From positions 66,651 to 130,650 of the forward strand of contig DAOVGR010000039.1 in assembly GCA_030672305.1 (NCBI GenBank): a stretch of 64,000 nt of DNA, read 5' to 3'. This stretch comes from Thermoplasmatales archaeon. GTDB taxonomy: Archaea; Thermoplasmatota; E2; DHVEG-1. Positions 20,073-27,377 of this stretch are shown one piece after another. Within the stretch, counting starts at the first letter, position 1; every line of letters begins with the position of its first letter. The translations under genes and the position numbers were made by a program. The notes below the pieces were generated by a model that did no database searches, was not told where the DNA came from, and saw only the letters and a list, made by a program, of their open reading frames with translations.

Positions 20073-20549
20073 ATGCAATGTGAGCTTTGTGGTATAGAAT
20101 GTGATTGTAAACCTGCCAATATTGATGGTGTAAAAATGATGCTTTGTCCAAAATGTATGCGGCATGGACAACCAATTGATACACCTGATACAACACCAAT
20201 AGGTGTTAAAAAACCTATGTTAGACAGAATAAAGAGACCTAAAGTAAAAGATGTTTACCGAAATATGGAGACAGAACTTAGATCTGATTGGAATGAATTG
20301 ATAAAAAACGCTCGAGAAAAAAAAGGTCTAAGTCGAGAAGAACTTGGATTTAAGATTGGTGAGAGGACTGTTACGATTTCAAAAATTGAGAATGGAGATT
20401 TAAGGCCTTCAGATAAAATGATTGGTAAACTGGAAAAGGAATTGGAAATTACCCTCGTTGAAAAAGTTGGAGGTATTTCTTCAATGCCTAGCAGTTCTCA
20501 TTCTCGAGGTTTAACTATTGGTGATTTCATTAAAAAAGAAGACGAGTAG
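20073..20549 (+). CDS. Archaeal MBF1-type transcription factor (aMBF1)
   Basis: This 158 aa protein has an N-terminal zinc ribbon (MQCELCG...CDC...CPKCMRHG) and a Cro/C1-type helix-turn-helix (about 83-137, ARAKKG-like: AREKKGLSREELGFKIGERTVTISKIENGDLRP). This is the multiprotein bridging factor 1 homolog of Archaea. ATG 20073 is chosen because the GGAGGG ribosome binding site lies 10 nt before it; a TTG at 20055 would put that site inside the gene. It ends 2 bp before sua5. Confidence 0.92.
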   Translation: MQCELCGIECDCKPANIDGVKMMLCPKCMRHGQPIDTPDTTPIGVKKPMLDRIKRPKVKDVYRNMETELRSDWNELIKNAREKKGLSREELGFKIGERTVTISKIENGDLRPSDKMIGKLEKELEITLVEKVGGISSMPSSSHSRGLTIGDFIKKEDE

Positions 20550-20551
20550 AT

Positions 20552-21142
20552 ATGGTTAAGCTTGACTTTTCCGGAGCAATTAATGCATTAAAAAACGGGA
20601 AGATAATTGTTTATCCTACTGATACTTTATATGGTCTTGGGGCAGATATTTATAATGATAATGCTGTGAGAAAGGTTTTTCAAATAAAAAAACGCTCATT
20701 TGACAATCCGCTCTCAGTTGCGATTTCAAATATTGATGAATTGGAAAAGATTGCTTTTCTTAATGAAACTTCTCGTCATCTTGCAGAAACCTTTTTGCCG
20801 GGTAGATTAACACTTGTGCTGGAGAAGAGAAGCATCATACCTGATATTGTTACATCAGGATTAGAAAAAGTTGCTGTTAGAATTCCTGATAATAAAGTTG
20901 CTTTAGAATTGTTATCAGAATTTGGACCTCTTACAGCAACAAGTGCAAATATTCATGGTAAGAAAACCCCAGTTATTATAAAAGAAATTCTTATGCAATT
21001 TAAAGAAGAAGATATTAGTGATTATCTTGATATTGGAAAGCTTAATGGTAAACCTTCAACAATTGTAGATGCTACTGAAAAACATATTAAGTTGGTCAGA
21101 TTAGGTGCCATATCTGAAAAAGAAATCTTGGATGCGATTTAA
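20552..21142 (+). CDS. sua5: Threonylcarbamoyl-AMP synthase (Sua5/YrdC)
   Basis: This 196 aa YrdC-domain protein makes threonylcarbamoyl-AMP from Thr, bicarbonate and ATP, the first step of tRNA t6A37 synthesis. Visible motifs are VYPTDTLYGLGAD, KKRSFDNPLS, FLPGRLTLVLEK, VRIPDN and the ATSANIHG loop. It lacks the long C-terminal Sua5 domain. It is functionally linked to the ms2t6A enzyme at 11865-13115. It is co-directional with aMBF1 (2 bp) and map (1 bp). Confidence 0.93.
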   Translation: MVKLDFSGAINALKNGKIIVYPTDTLYGLGADIYNDNAVRKVFQIKKRSFDNPLSVAISNIDELEKIAFLNETSRHLAETFLPGRLTLVLEKRSIIPDIVTSGLEKVAVRIPDNKVALELLSEFGPLTATSANIHGKKTPVIIKEILMQFKEEDISDYLDIGKLNGKPSTIVDATEKHIKLVRLGAISEKEILDAI

Positions 21143-21143
21143 C

Positions 21144-22046
21144 ATGGAGAATGATGTTTATGATAATTACATTTTTGCAGGTAAGATTGCAGCAAAAGCT
21201 AGAGAATATGGCATTGGTTTATTAAAACCAGGATTTAAATATTTGGAAATTGCTGAAAAAGTTGAATCAAAAATTATAGAAGGTGGAGCTGGACTTGCCT
21301 TTCCAGTTAATATTTCAATAAATGAGATTGCAGCTCATTTTAGCCCAAGACATGATGATGCGACATTGACCTTAAAAAAAGGAGATGTGGTAAAATTAGA
21401 TCTTGGAGCACATTTTGAAGGATATATTGCAGATACTGCAATAACTGTTGAGATTGGGTCTAATGAATATGAAAATATGATTAAAGCATCAACTGAAGCA
21501 TTGGAAAATGTTATTAATTTTATAAAACCTCAAATTAAACTATTTGATATTGGAAAATGTGTTGAGGATACTATTAAATCCTACGGTTTCAAACCAATTA
21601 TTAATCTTACAGGACATAGTATGAAAAGATATGTACTTCATGCAGGAATGACTATCCCAAATGTTGCAGATCGATCTTATAAAAATAAATTAAAAATCGG
21701 TGATGTTTTAGCAATTGAACCTTTCGCAACAAATGGTGCAGGGCAAGTTATAACTGGAGAGGGGAGCAATATTTACCTATGTAAGAATACTTTTAAACCA
21801 AGACTTATCAGAGATAATCGAGCAAAAATTATGTTTAGCAAGGCAAAGAATATTTTTAATACACTTCCCTTTGCTCAAAGATGGTTTGAAAAGCAATTTT
21901 CTAATAGTGATATTTTATTAAGAAAACTCTCCTTTCTAGGAATGATAAAGCACTATCCACAACTAATCGATGCGAATAAAGGAATTGTAACTCAGAAAGA
22001 GCATACGGTTATAATAACAGAAGAAGGATGTGAGGTAATCACATGA
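21144..22046 (+). CDS. map: Methionine aminopeptidase, type II
   Basis: This 300 aa dinuclear metallopeptidase removes the N-terminal Met. Metal ligands are visible in LDLGAHFEGYIADTA (two Asp), TGHSMKRYVLHAG (His), AIEPFATNG (Glu) and the C-terminal QKEHTVIITEEG (Glu). The insert of about 60 residues before the last ligand marks the type II subfamily of Archaea and eukaryotes. The start MENDVYDNYIFAG fits homologs; the frame opens 13 codons earlier inside sua5. Its last 4 bases overlap the next gene. Confidence 0.94.
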   Translation: MENDVYDNYIFAGKIAAKAREYGIGLLKPGFKYLEIAEKVESKIIEGGAGLAFPVNISINEIAAHFSPRHDDATLTLKKGDVVKLDLGAHFEGYIADTAITVEIGSNEYENMIKASTEALENVINFIKPQIKLFDIGKCVEDTIKSYGFKPIINLTGHSMKRYVLHAGMTIPNVADRSYKNKLKIGDVLAIEPFATNGAGQVITGEGSNIYLCKNTFKPRLIRDNRAKIMFSKAKNIFNTLPFAQRWFEKQFSNSDILLRKLSFLGMIKHYPQLIDANKGIVTQKEHTVIITEEGCEVIT

Positions 22047-22903
22047 AAAATAATACCAATAAAATAACAGAATCAAAAATTATCAAATTAGAAGAACTAA
22101 ATTGGAAACAAATCGACAAACTTGATAGAAATAAAACAATTTTCTTTTTACCAATTAGCCCGTTAGAGGAGCATGGACCTCATTTACCTGTTGGAACAGA
22201 TTTACTGACTATAAAAGACGTTGTTAATGAGGCAGTAAAAATCTTAAATAAAAAAAATCCTGAACTAGCATATGTTGTAATACCTCCAATACCACTTGGC
22301 TATTGTAAATTTAATACAGAATTTCCAGGTAGTATATCTGTTAGTGGAAAAGTTGTAAGAGATGTTGTTTATAGTGTTGGATCATCACTGGGAAATCATA
22401 AATTTAAATATCTGATTATTTGCACATTTCATTTAGCTGTAGCCCATCTTAGGGGTATATATTCTGCTATGAAGAAACTAGAATCTGAATTTGGATTTAG
22501 AACTTGTGAACCATGGGGACCTATCTATTACAAAAAAGATATTGAAAAAAGGGAACCAAAATTAGGTTTTGATACAACAAAAGAAGTTCATGGAGGTTTT
22601 AGAGAAACTTCACTTATGAAATACCAATATCCTTACCTTGTAGATGAATCTTATAAAAAATTGCAAAGTATATATAGAGATGTTTTCTCACCTAGAGTTT
22701 TAGGAAAGAATTTTAAAGAAATTGGTTTAAAAGATGGTTACATTGGTAGTCCTGCAAGAGCAGATGCTGATTATGGAAGATGGTTTTTTAATGAGTTAGT
22801 AAATGTTTTTGTCGATTCAACAATCAAACTTTATGAGGGAAAAAAACTTCCAGAGTTACCGAACCATGTTAAAATTGCAATGAAAGCACTTTTTTGGCAA
22901 TAA
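22043..22903 (+). CDS. Creatininase-family amidohydrolase/peptidase with altered motifs
   Basis: The 286 aa protein has the N-terminal creatininase signature LPISPLEEHGPHLPVGTD, which carries Glu, His and Asp metal ligands. The family's usual NGHGGN (or NGHYEN) is replaced by CTFHLAVAH, and the HAGExETS-type motif reads HGGFRETS, so the metal site may differ. Relatives include creatininase, the pterin/flavin-pathway deformylase ArfB and the mycofactocin precursor protease MftE. It overlaps map by 4 bp but ends 6 bp from the convergent last gene of the radical SAM operon. A role in trimming those peptides is only a hypothesis. Confidence 0.78.
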   Translation: MKNNTNKITESKIIKLEELNWKQIDKLDRNKTIFFLPISPLEEHGPHLPVGTDLLTIKDVVNEAVKILNKKNPELAYVVIPPIPLGYCKFNTEFPGSISVSGKVVRDVVYSVGSSLGNHKFKYLIICTFHLAVAHLRGIYSAMKKLESEFGFRTCEPWGPIYYKKDIEKREPKLGFDTTKEVHGGFRETSLMKYQYPYLVDESYKKLQSIYRDVFSPRVLGKNFKEIGLKDGYIGSPARADADYGRWFFNELVNVFVDSTIKLYEGKKLPELPNHVKIAMKALFWQ

Positions 22904-22909
22904 ATTTTA

Positions 22910-24211
22910 TTAAACCTCTGTTACAGGTTTTCCATGTTCTTTTGATGAAAAACCGGTCATCTCTTTTTTAAGAATCTGTTCAAGTTTCTTTTTTTCTTTA
23001 AATTCAATTTTTTTAGTCAAATTTATTGCATTATTGTAAACTCTTTTTGCCTCTAGCTTCCTGTTATTTATAGATAATGCTCTCGCCAAATTCCAATAAT
23101 ATAGTAGGTGATTTCTATCAATTTTAATTGCTTCTTTTAATTCATTAATTGCTTTTTTATAATTACCAATTATAAACTCTTTAATTCCTTTATAAAAAAA
23201 AACTGAAGCTTCTCGTTCTAATAAATCATATGAGAAAAATACTGTTTTATCGGTATTGCACTCATTAGAAAGTTTCAATAGAGATGCTTTAACATTTGAT
23301 TTTTCTTTATCGTTTAATAATAATTTCTTTATGCTTTGTTTTCCAACATTACAAACTGTTAGATATGTTTTATTTTGAGTCCCTGCATTATCAGAGGATT
23401 CTTTTATTAGATGAAATAAAATAGATGGGAAATCTATTTTATCAAGAAAATTTAAAGTTTCAATATGTGAAATCAATTTGTTTTTTAATATTATTTTATG
23501 ATTTATGCACTCTTTTAAAAACAGTTTTGTCATTTTTACATTTTGAACTGATCCCTCTATTACAATTTCGTCTATTAATCCAAATTTTTTATTTTTGTAA
23601 AACTTTTTGATCATTTCTAAAAATAAATCAATTAATTTTTCTTGTTCTAGAACTATATAAAAACTATTTTTGTCGACTATTTTTTCATTTATTAATTTTT
23701 TTCTAAAAGTAGAAACAACCTGAAATGGTTGATTCTCTCTGGTTTTTTTACAAATAATTTTTTGTGTAGGATGATTTTTTTCTTTTTCATAAAACGACTT
23801 TTTAATATCCTCAAATCCAGTTTTATAAAGCAACATTTCTAAGAGATCAGTTGGAAAACAAAGTGAATGCAACATACCTTTTGATTCCACCCCGTAGATC
23901 CAGGTTAAAAGATTTTTACGAGTTTCAAGATCGCCTTCTATGAATTCTTTGAATGATTTTTCTAAATCTGGGGTTTCTAATAGTAGTTCTCCGCCAGGTT
24001 TTAACACTCTGAACCATTCAGCTAAAATATAGATGCTTTTTATTAGACCAAAATGTTCAATGACTTGATAGGCTTCGATTCTATCAATCGTATTAGCAGT
24101 GAATTTTAAGTCATTAGCAGACATGATTTTATCTGCCACTGTTGAATCATAGGCATCGATATTGATGAATCCTTCTTTGTAAGTCTTACCACAGCCAATG
24201 TTTAGTTTCAT
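22910..24211 (-). CDS. Methyltransferase-TPR fusion, last gene of radical SAM operon
   Basis: The 433 aa protein starts with a class I SAM-dependent methyltransferase-like domain (LNIGCGKTYKEGFINID, IEAYQVIEHFG, EWFRVLKPGGELLLETPD; about 1-160). A Lys/Asn-rich middle follows, then two or three TPR-like repeats at the C-terminus (about 345-415, KGIKEFIIGNYKKAINELKEAIKIDRNHLLYYWNLARALS). ATG 24211 follows SD AGGAGA. It is 16 bp downstream of the second radical SAM gene, so it is probably co-transcribed. It could methylate the same product; the substrate is unknown. The motif resembles the COG4627 group. Confidence 0.82.
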   Translation of the reverse strand: MKLNIGCGKTYKEGFINIDAYDSTVADKIMSANDLKFTANTIDRIEAYQVIEHFGLIKSIYILAEWFRVLKPGGELLLETPDLEKSFKEFIEGDLETRKNLLTWIYGVESKGMLHSLCFPTDLLEMLLYKTGFEDIKKSFYEKEKNHPTQKIICKKTRENQPFQVVSTFRKKLINEKIVDKNSFYIVLEQEKLIDLFLEMIKKFYKNKKFGLIDEIVIEGSVQNVKMTKLFLKECINHKIILKNKLISHIETLNFLDKIDFPSILFHLIKESSDNAGTQNKTYLTVCNVGKQSIKKLLLNDKEKSNVKASLLKLSNECNTDKTVFFSYDLLEREASVFFYKGIKEFIIGNYKKAINELKEAIKIDRNHLLYYWNLARALSINNRKLEAKRVYNNAINLTKKIEFKEKKKLEQILKKEMTGFSSKEHGKPVTEV

Positions 24212-24227
24212 ATATAAACAAATTCTC

Positions 24228-25298
24228 CTAATCAATTTCGACAAAATTTTGTATATTTTTCTCAATTCGATAATAACAATTTGGGTCGTTATGAGGAATT
24301 CCTGTTATACTACTCGATCTAGTTAAACATCCACCTTTGCATTTTTTTCCATATTTGCATTGTTGACAATTTTCTCCCAGATTTTCAACTTTAAATTTCC
24401 GATTAAAGGCAAAGGCATTTGGATCATTCCAGATTTCTTTGATATTCCTTTTATGAATATTTCCCTCAATAAATTCATCAGACATCGCAAGACATCCTTT
24501 GACGTTTCCATTGCTTTGAATTCCTAGAACTGTTTTTCCAGCGTAACAACCTTCCCATTCTGGATAATTACTTAAATTTGGAATAACTCGCGAAAAGAAT
24601 CCAAAATTATGTACACCGACAATCGGAATTTCTTTTGTTTTATATTTTTTTTGCATAGAATACACAAAGAGACCTAGAGTATAATACTCTTCATCTGATA
24701 ATAAAAGCTTTTTTGGAAATCTACCTATTGGTGTTGCTTCCTGGATTTGCCATCCTATTTGTTCCTCTATAATAAAATTTTTAATTTTTGGCAATTCTCT
24801 AAAATTTATCTTATGAACTGTTGTAATAATTCCTATTGGTAGATTTGCCTCTTTTGCTGCACGAATAAATTTTGTTACTTTACTGTAGGCACCTTCAACA
24901 TTTCTTATTTTATCCTGCATTTCTGCTGAAGCACCATCCAGACCAACCATAAGACATTCTGGTTCTATCTTTTTTAATTGAGGGATAATTTTTTTCGGAT
25001 CAAAATACCCATTTGTAATTATTGATAAGGTAATTCCTAAATCTTTAATTTCTCTAGAAATAACTGGCCAATCCTTACGTAAAAATATCTCGCCACCCAT
25101 TAATGCGATTCCTTTAAATCCTAAATCTGAGAGCTCATGGCAGAGCTGAAGAGCTTCCTTTGTAGTTAATTCATCTGTCCTTTTTAATCCTGCAGAAGAA
25201 CCACAATGAAGACACTTTAAATTACATCTGAGCGTAAGCTCCCAAACAGTGATATCAGGATTTTTATAGATTCCTTTACTTATCATAATATCATTCAT
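24228..25298 (-). CDS. Radical SAM/SPASM peptide maturase-like enzyme B
   Basis: This 356 aa protein has a radical SAM core with C25-x3-C29-x2-C32 (LRCNLKCLHC), GGE at MGGEIF, and a C-terminal SPASM domain. Multiple Cys (GCYAG, GCLAM, CQQCKYGKKCKGGC, NCYY) fit two auxiliary iron-sulfur clusters. SPASM enzymes typically modify peptides or proteins. It is about half identical to its upstream neighbour, a tandem duplication. ATG 25298 overlaps the neighbour's stop by 8 bases, so translation is probably coupled. Its motif reads GGEIF where the twin has GGEPF. The proximity of three small peptide genes suggests their products as substrates. Confidence 0.9.
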   Translation of the reverse strand: MNDIMISKGIYKNPDITVWELTLRCNLKCLHCGSSAGLKRTDELTTKEALQLCHELSDLGFKGIALMGGEIFLRKDWPVISREIKDLGITLSIITNGYFDPKKIIPQLKKIEPECLMVGLDGASAEMQDKIRNVEGAYSKVTKFIRAAKEANLPIGIITTVHKINFRELPKIKNFIIEEQIGWQIQEATPIGRFPKKLLLSDEEYYTLGLFVYSMQKKYKTKEIPIVGVHNFGFFSRVIPNLSNYPEWEGCYAGKTVLGIQSNGNVKGCLAMSDEFIEGNIHKRNIKEIWNDPNAFAFNRKFKVENLGENCQQCKYGKKCKGGCLTRSSSITGIPHNDPNCYYRIEKNIQNFVEID

Positions 25299-26340
25299 TT
25301 TTTTGTAATATTTCAGGTTCAATTTTATAGAAACAGTAGGGATGATTATGAAATCTACTAGTAAATCCAACAGACATGCCTGAACATCCACCTTTACATG
25401 TTTCACCAAATTTACAACCTTTACAATTTTCTCCTAAATAATCAACTTTAAATTTTCTTGTATATGCAAATGAATTTGGAGAATTCCAAATATCTATGAT
25501 ACTTTTTTCTCTAATATTCCCTTCAATTTTAGATTCTGGTATTGCAAGGCATCCAATGACATCGCCATTGCTTTTGATGCTCAGTACAGATATGCCCGCT
25601 TGACAACCAGCCCATCCTGGATAAAGACCTAACCATGGAAGGTGTCGTGAATGGTATCCAAAACAATGTGCACCAACAACTGGCATTTCTTTTGGCGTAT
25701 ATTTTTTCTTAAGTGATGCAATAAATATAGCAGCAGAATAGTATTCTTCTTTTGATAAAGCATATTTATGTAAAAATCTACCTTCAGGTGTCGCAATCTG
25801 AATTTGCCATGCTATTTGTTTATTTAATAGGAAATCTCGCAGCTCTGGTAATTCCTTAAAGTTCAATTTATTAACAGTGGTTATCACTGTTGTTGGTAGA
25901 TCTGCTTCTTTTGATAAAGAAATATACTCCATAACCTTGTCAAATGATCCATTAACTCCCCTAATATGATCATGTGTTTCTGGAGTTGAACCGTCTAAAC
26001 TAGTTGAAACACTGTGTGGTTCAAGTTTTACTAGTTTTGAAATTATGTCTTTATTGATGTTATAACCATTTGAGATAAAAAGTAACTTCATTTTCAAATC
26101 TCTGACCTGCTTTGCGATGATATACCAATCTTTTCTTAGGAATGGTTCTCCGCCCATAAGACAGATTTCTTGTGCGTCTAAATCCTTGAGATCTTTACAT
26201 AATTGTATAGCTTCATCTGTTGATAGTTCATTAGGGCGGGCTCTACCTGCTGAAGAACCACAGTGAATGCACTTTAAATTACAACGAAGTGTTGTTTCCC
26301 AAACAACCTGACCAAGTTTATATATCTGCTCCGAAGGCAT
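25291..26340 (-). CDS. Radical SAM/SPASM peptide maturase-like enzyme A
   Basis: This 349 aa protein has a radical SAM motif C20-x3-C24-x2-C27 (LRCNLKCIHC), LMGGEPFLRKDW, and the SPASM domain with GCQAG, GCLAI, CKGCKFGETCKGGC and a last Cys in PYCFYK. There is no obvious N-terminal peptide-recognition (RRE) domain; the core begins almost at residue 10. It is the first gene of a three-gene operon with its paralog and a methyltransferase-TPR protein, behind its own TATA box (about 26381-26388). It starts 91 bp downstream of the last small precursor-like gene, same strand. No described family could be assigned from memory. Confidence 0.9.
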   Translation of the reverse strand: MPSEQIYKLGQVVWETTLRCNLKCIHCGSSAGRARPNELSTDEAIQLCKDLKDLDAQEICLMGGEPFLRKDWYIIAKQVRDLKMKLLFISNGYNINKDIISKLVKLEPHSVSTSLDGSTPETHDHIRGVNGSFDKVMEYISLSKEADLPTTVITTVNKLNFKELPELRDFLLNKQIAWQIQIATPEGRFLHKYALSKEEYYSAAIFIASLKKKYTPKEMPVVGAHCFGYHSRHLPWLGLYPGWAGCQAGISVLSIKSNGDVIGCLAIPESKIEGNIREKSIIDIWNSPNSFAYTRKFKVDYLGENCKGCKFGETCKGGCSGMSVGFTSRFHNHPYCFYKIEPEILQKNE

Positions 26341-26380
26341 ATAATCACTTATAAATCAGCAAATGATAAGTATCAAAAAC

Positions 26381-26388
26381 TATTTAAA
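26381..26388 (-). promoter_or_regulatory. TATA box of the radical SAM operon
   Basis: TTTAAATA on the minus strand lies about 42 bp before the ATG of radical SAM enzyme A, which would give a leader of about 15-20 nt. It indicates that the maturase operon can be expressed separately from the precursor-like genes. Confidence 0.45.
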
Positions 26389-26430
26389 AGAAGATGATGA
26401 AATTTTCAAATAATCTTAGAAATTTTTTAA

Positions 26431-26610
26431 TTAAAAATCTTTGATACTAATTGATCCATAAAAACAACTTGTATACATAGGTGGACGTGGACCTGTTTCT
26501 GATTTAGGCTGTTTTATTACATTGGTATAACTGTTAAGCACGTTTTTAATTTCAGTCTGGCTTAAACCTAGCTTTTTTCCAACTTGATAGTATGTCTTAC
26601 AACTACTCAT
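26431..26610 (-). CDS. Putative RiPP precursor peptide 3
   Basis: A 59 aa peptide, starting at ATG 26610 (a TTG four codons upstream is less likely; the context TAATAAAAATGA matches that of precursor 2). The N-terminal half YYQVGKKLGLSQTEIKNVLNSY is leader-like and amphipathic. The C-terminal half begins at GP and reads MYTSCFYGSISIKDF at its end. Two sister genes upstream share the final nine residues almost exactly. The pattern of related leader, variable middle and conserved tail, next to two radical SAM/SPASM enzymes, is what RiPP precursors look like. It is the only one of the three with Cys in the presumed core. Confidence 0.8.
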   Translation of the reverse strand: MSSCKTYYQVGKKLGLSQTEIKNVLNSYTNVIKQPKSETGPRPPMYTSCFYGSISIKDF

Positions 26611-26668
26611 TTTTATTACCAATTTTTCAGAGATTAATTCAAAGATTATAAAAGTTATGTAATATTAG

Positions 26669-26730
26669 TAACAAAAACACGGTAGAATGTGTCATATAAA
26701 TACTTTCTGTTACAAGAGTAATTGACACAT
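26669..26730. repeat. Two interleaved inverted repeats between precursor genes
   Basis: GTAACA (26669-26674) pairs with TGTTAC (26709-26714), and TGTGTCA (26689-26695) pairs with TGACACA (26724-26730). The arms alternate A-B-A'-B', so they cannot form two simple hairpins but could make a pseudoknot in RNA, or be two overlapping operators in DNA. They flank the TATA-like sequence of precursor gene 3. Confidence 0.5.
26694..26704 (-). promoter_or_regulatory. TATA box of precursor gene 3
   Basis: The minus strand reads GTATTTATATG followed by ACACATT. The same arrangement, a TATTTAT-type box followed within 15 nt by ACACATT, occurs upstream of precursor 2, and TATTTAA-ACACT occurs upstream of precursor 1. 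A second AT-rich candidate lies nearer the gene at about 26648-26655. Confidence 0.5.
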
Positions 26731-26790
26731 AACCTTTTGTTATTATAATATCATCTCAAAGAATTTTGATATTGTTAATTTGTGATTTAT

Positions 26791-26964
26791 TTAAAGATCC
26801 TTGATACTAACTGTTCCATAACGATTTCCTGGATACCATGGTGGTCCTGATGAGAAATAAACTTGTTCCAGGCTTGAATTTTCTATAATGTTTTCTATAT
26901 CAATATTACTTAAACCTAGTTTGTTTCCAAGTTTATAAATTTTAATTTCCGTATGATTTTTCAT
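26791..26964 (-). CDS. Putative RiPP precursor peptide 2 (57 aa)
   Basis: A 57-codon gene from ATG 26964 to TAA 26791. The leader-like part IKIYKLGNKLGLSNIDIENIIENS aligns with precursor 3 (YYQVGKKLGLSQTEIKNVLNSY). The C-terminal part starts with SGPPWYPG and ends RYGTVSIKDL, differing from its sisters mostly between GP and YG. There is no Cys in the peptide. Its short length makes it easy to miss, but position, orientation, spacing (about 180 bp from each sister) and sequence make it a genuine member of the set. Confidence 0.8.
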   Translation of the reverse strand: MKNHTEIKIYKLGNKLGLSNIDIENIIENSSLEQVYFSSGPPWYPGNRYGTVSIKDL

Positions 26965-27040
26965 TTTTATCAGTCCTAATATTATTCACTAGATTAATGT
27001 ATCTATGAATAATTAAACCATATACCTCAATGTGTAATAA

Positions 27041-27050
27041 TTTATAAATA
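27041..27050 (-). promoter_or_regulatory. TATA box of precursor gene 2
   Basis: The minus strand reads TATTTATAAA, followed by ACACATT about 8 nt on, as in the region before precursor 3. Just upstream, TGCTC (27054-27058) and GAGCA (27065-27069) form a short inverted repeat where a TFB-recognition or regulator site would lie. Confidence 0.55.
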
Positions 27051-27131
27051 TTCTGCTCTAAATGGAGCATTATTACCATTAAGATATTATATTCTAAACG
27101 AAATTTTTAAAATATGAGTTTAATGATTTAT

Positions 27132-27320
27132 TTAGAAATCTTTGATGCTTATTGTTCCATAATAAGTTGAAGTATACATTACAGGACCCGCTGTTAAACA
27201 GCCTTGTTCGTTTGATGATGCTCTGTTTGCTAAAATACTTTCTACTTCTTCTCTATTTATTCCCAGGGTGCTTGTCAGCTCGTTGAGCTTTCCCCAATTT
27301 ATATTGATATATTGTAGCAT
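27132..27320 (-). CDS. Putative RiPP precursor peptide 1
   Basis: A 62 aa peptide from ATG 27320; an ATG five codons upstream (27335) is also in frame, but it lies only 15 nt from the TATA box, so the inner start, giving a nearly leaderless mRNA, fits better. The leader-like part contains GKLNELTSTLGINREEVESIL. The C-terminal part starts at AGP and ends MYTSTYYGTISIKDF. It shares MYTS with precursor 3, and the nine-residue tail with both sisters. One Cys lies in the middle (QGCLTAG), before GP. It is the first of the three and follows the CapK-like gene by 57 bp on the same strand. Confidence 0.8.
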   Translation of the reverse strand: MLQYININWGKLNELTSTLGINREEVESILANRASSNEQGCLTAGPVMYTSTYYGTISIKDF

Positions 27321-27350
27321 GGTATCACGAAACATGAATACAATTAGTGT

Positions 27351-27357
27351 TTAAATA
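27351..27357 (-). promoter_or_regulatory. TATA box of precursor gene 1
   Basis: The minus strand reads AAAGTATTTAAACACTAATT between the stop of the CapK-like gene and precursor 1. Archaeal transcription would start about 25 nt downstream, close to the ATG at 27320. Each of the three peptide genes thus has its own promoter-like sequence. Confidence 0.55.
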
Positions 27358-27377
27358 CTTTTTGGAAAAATATTCTT

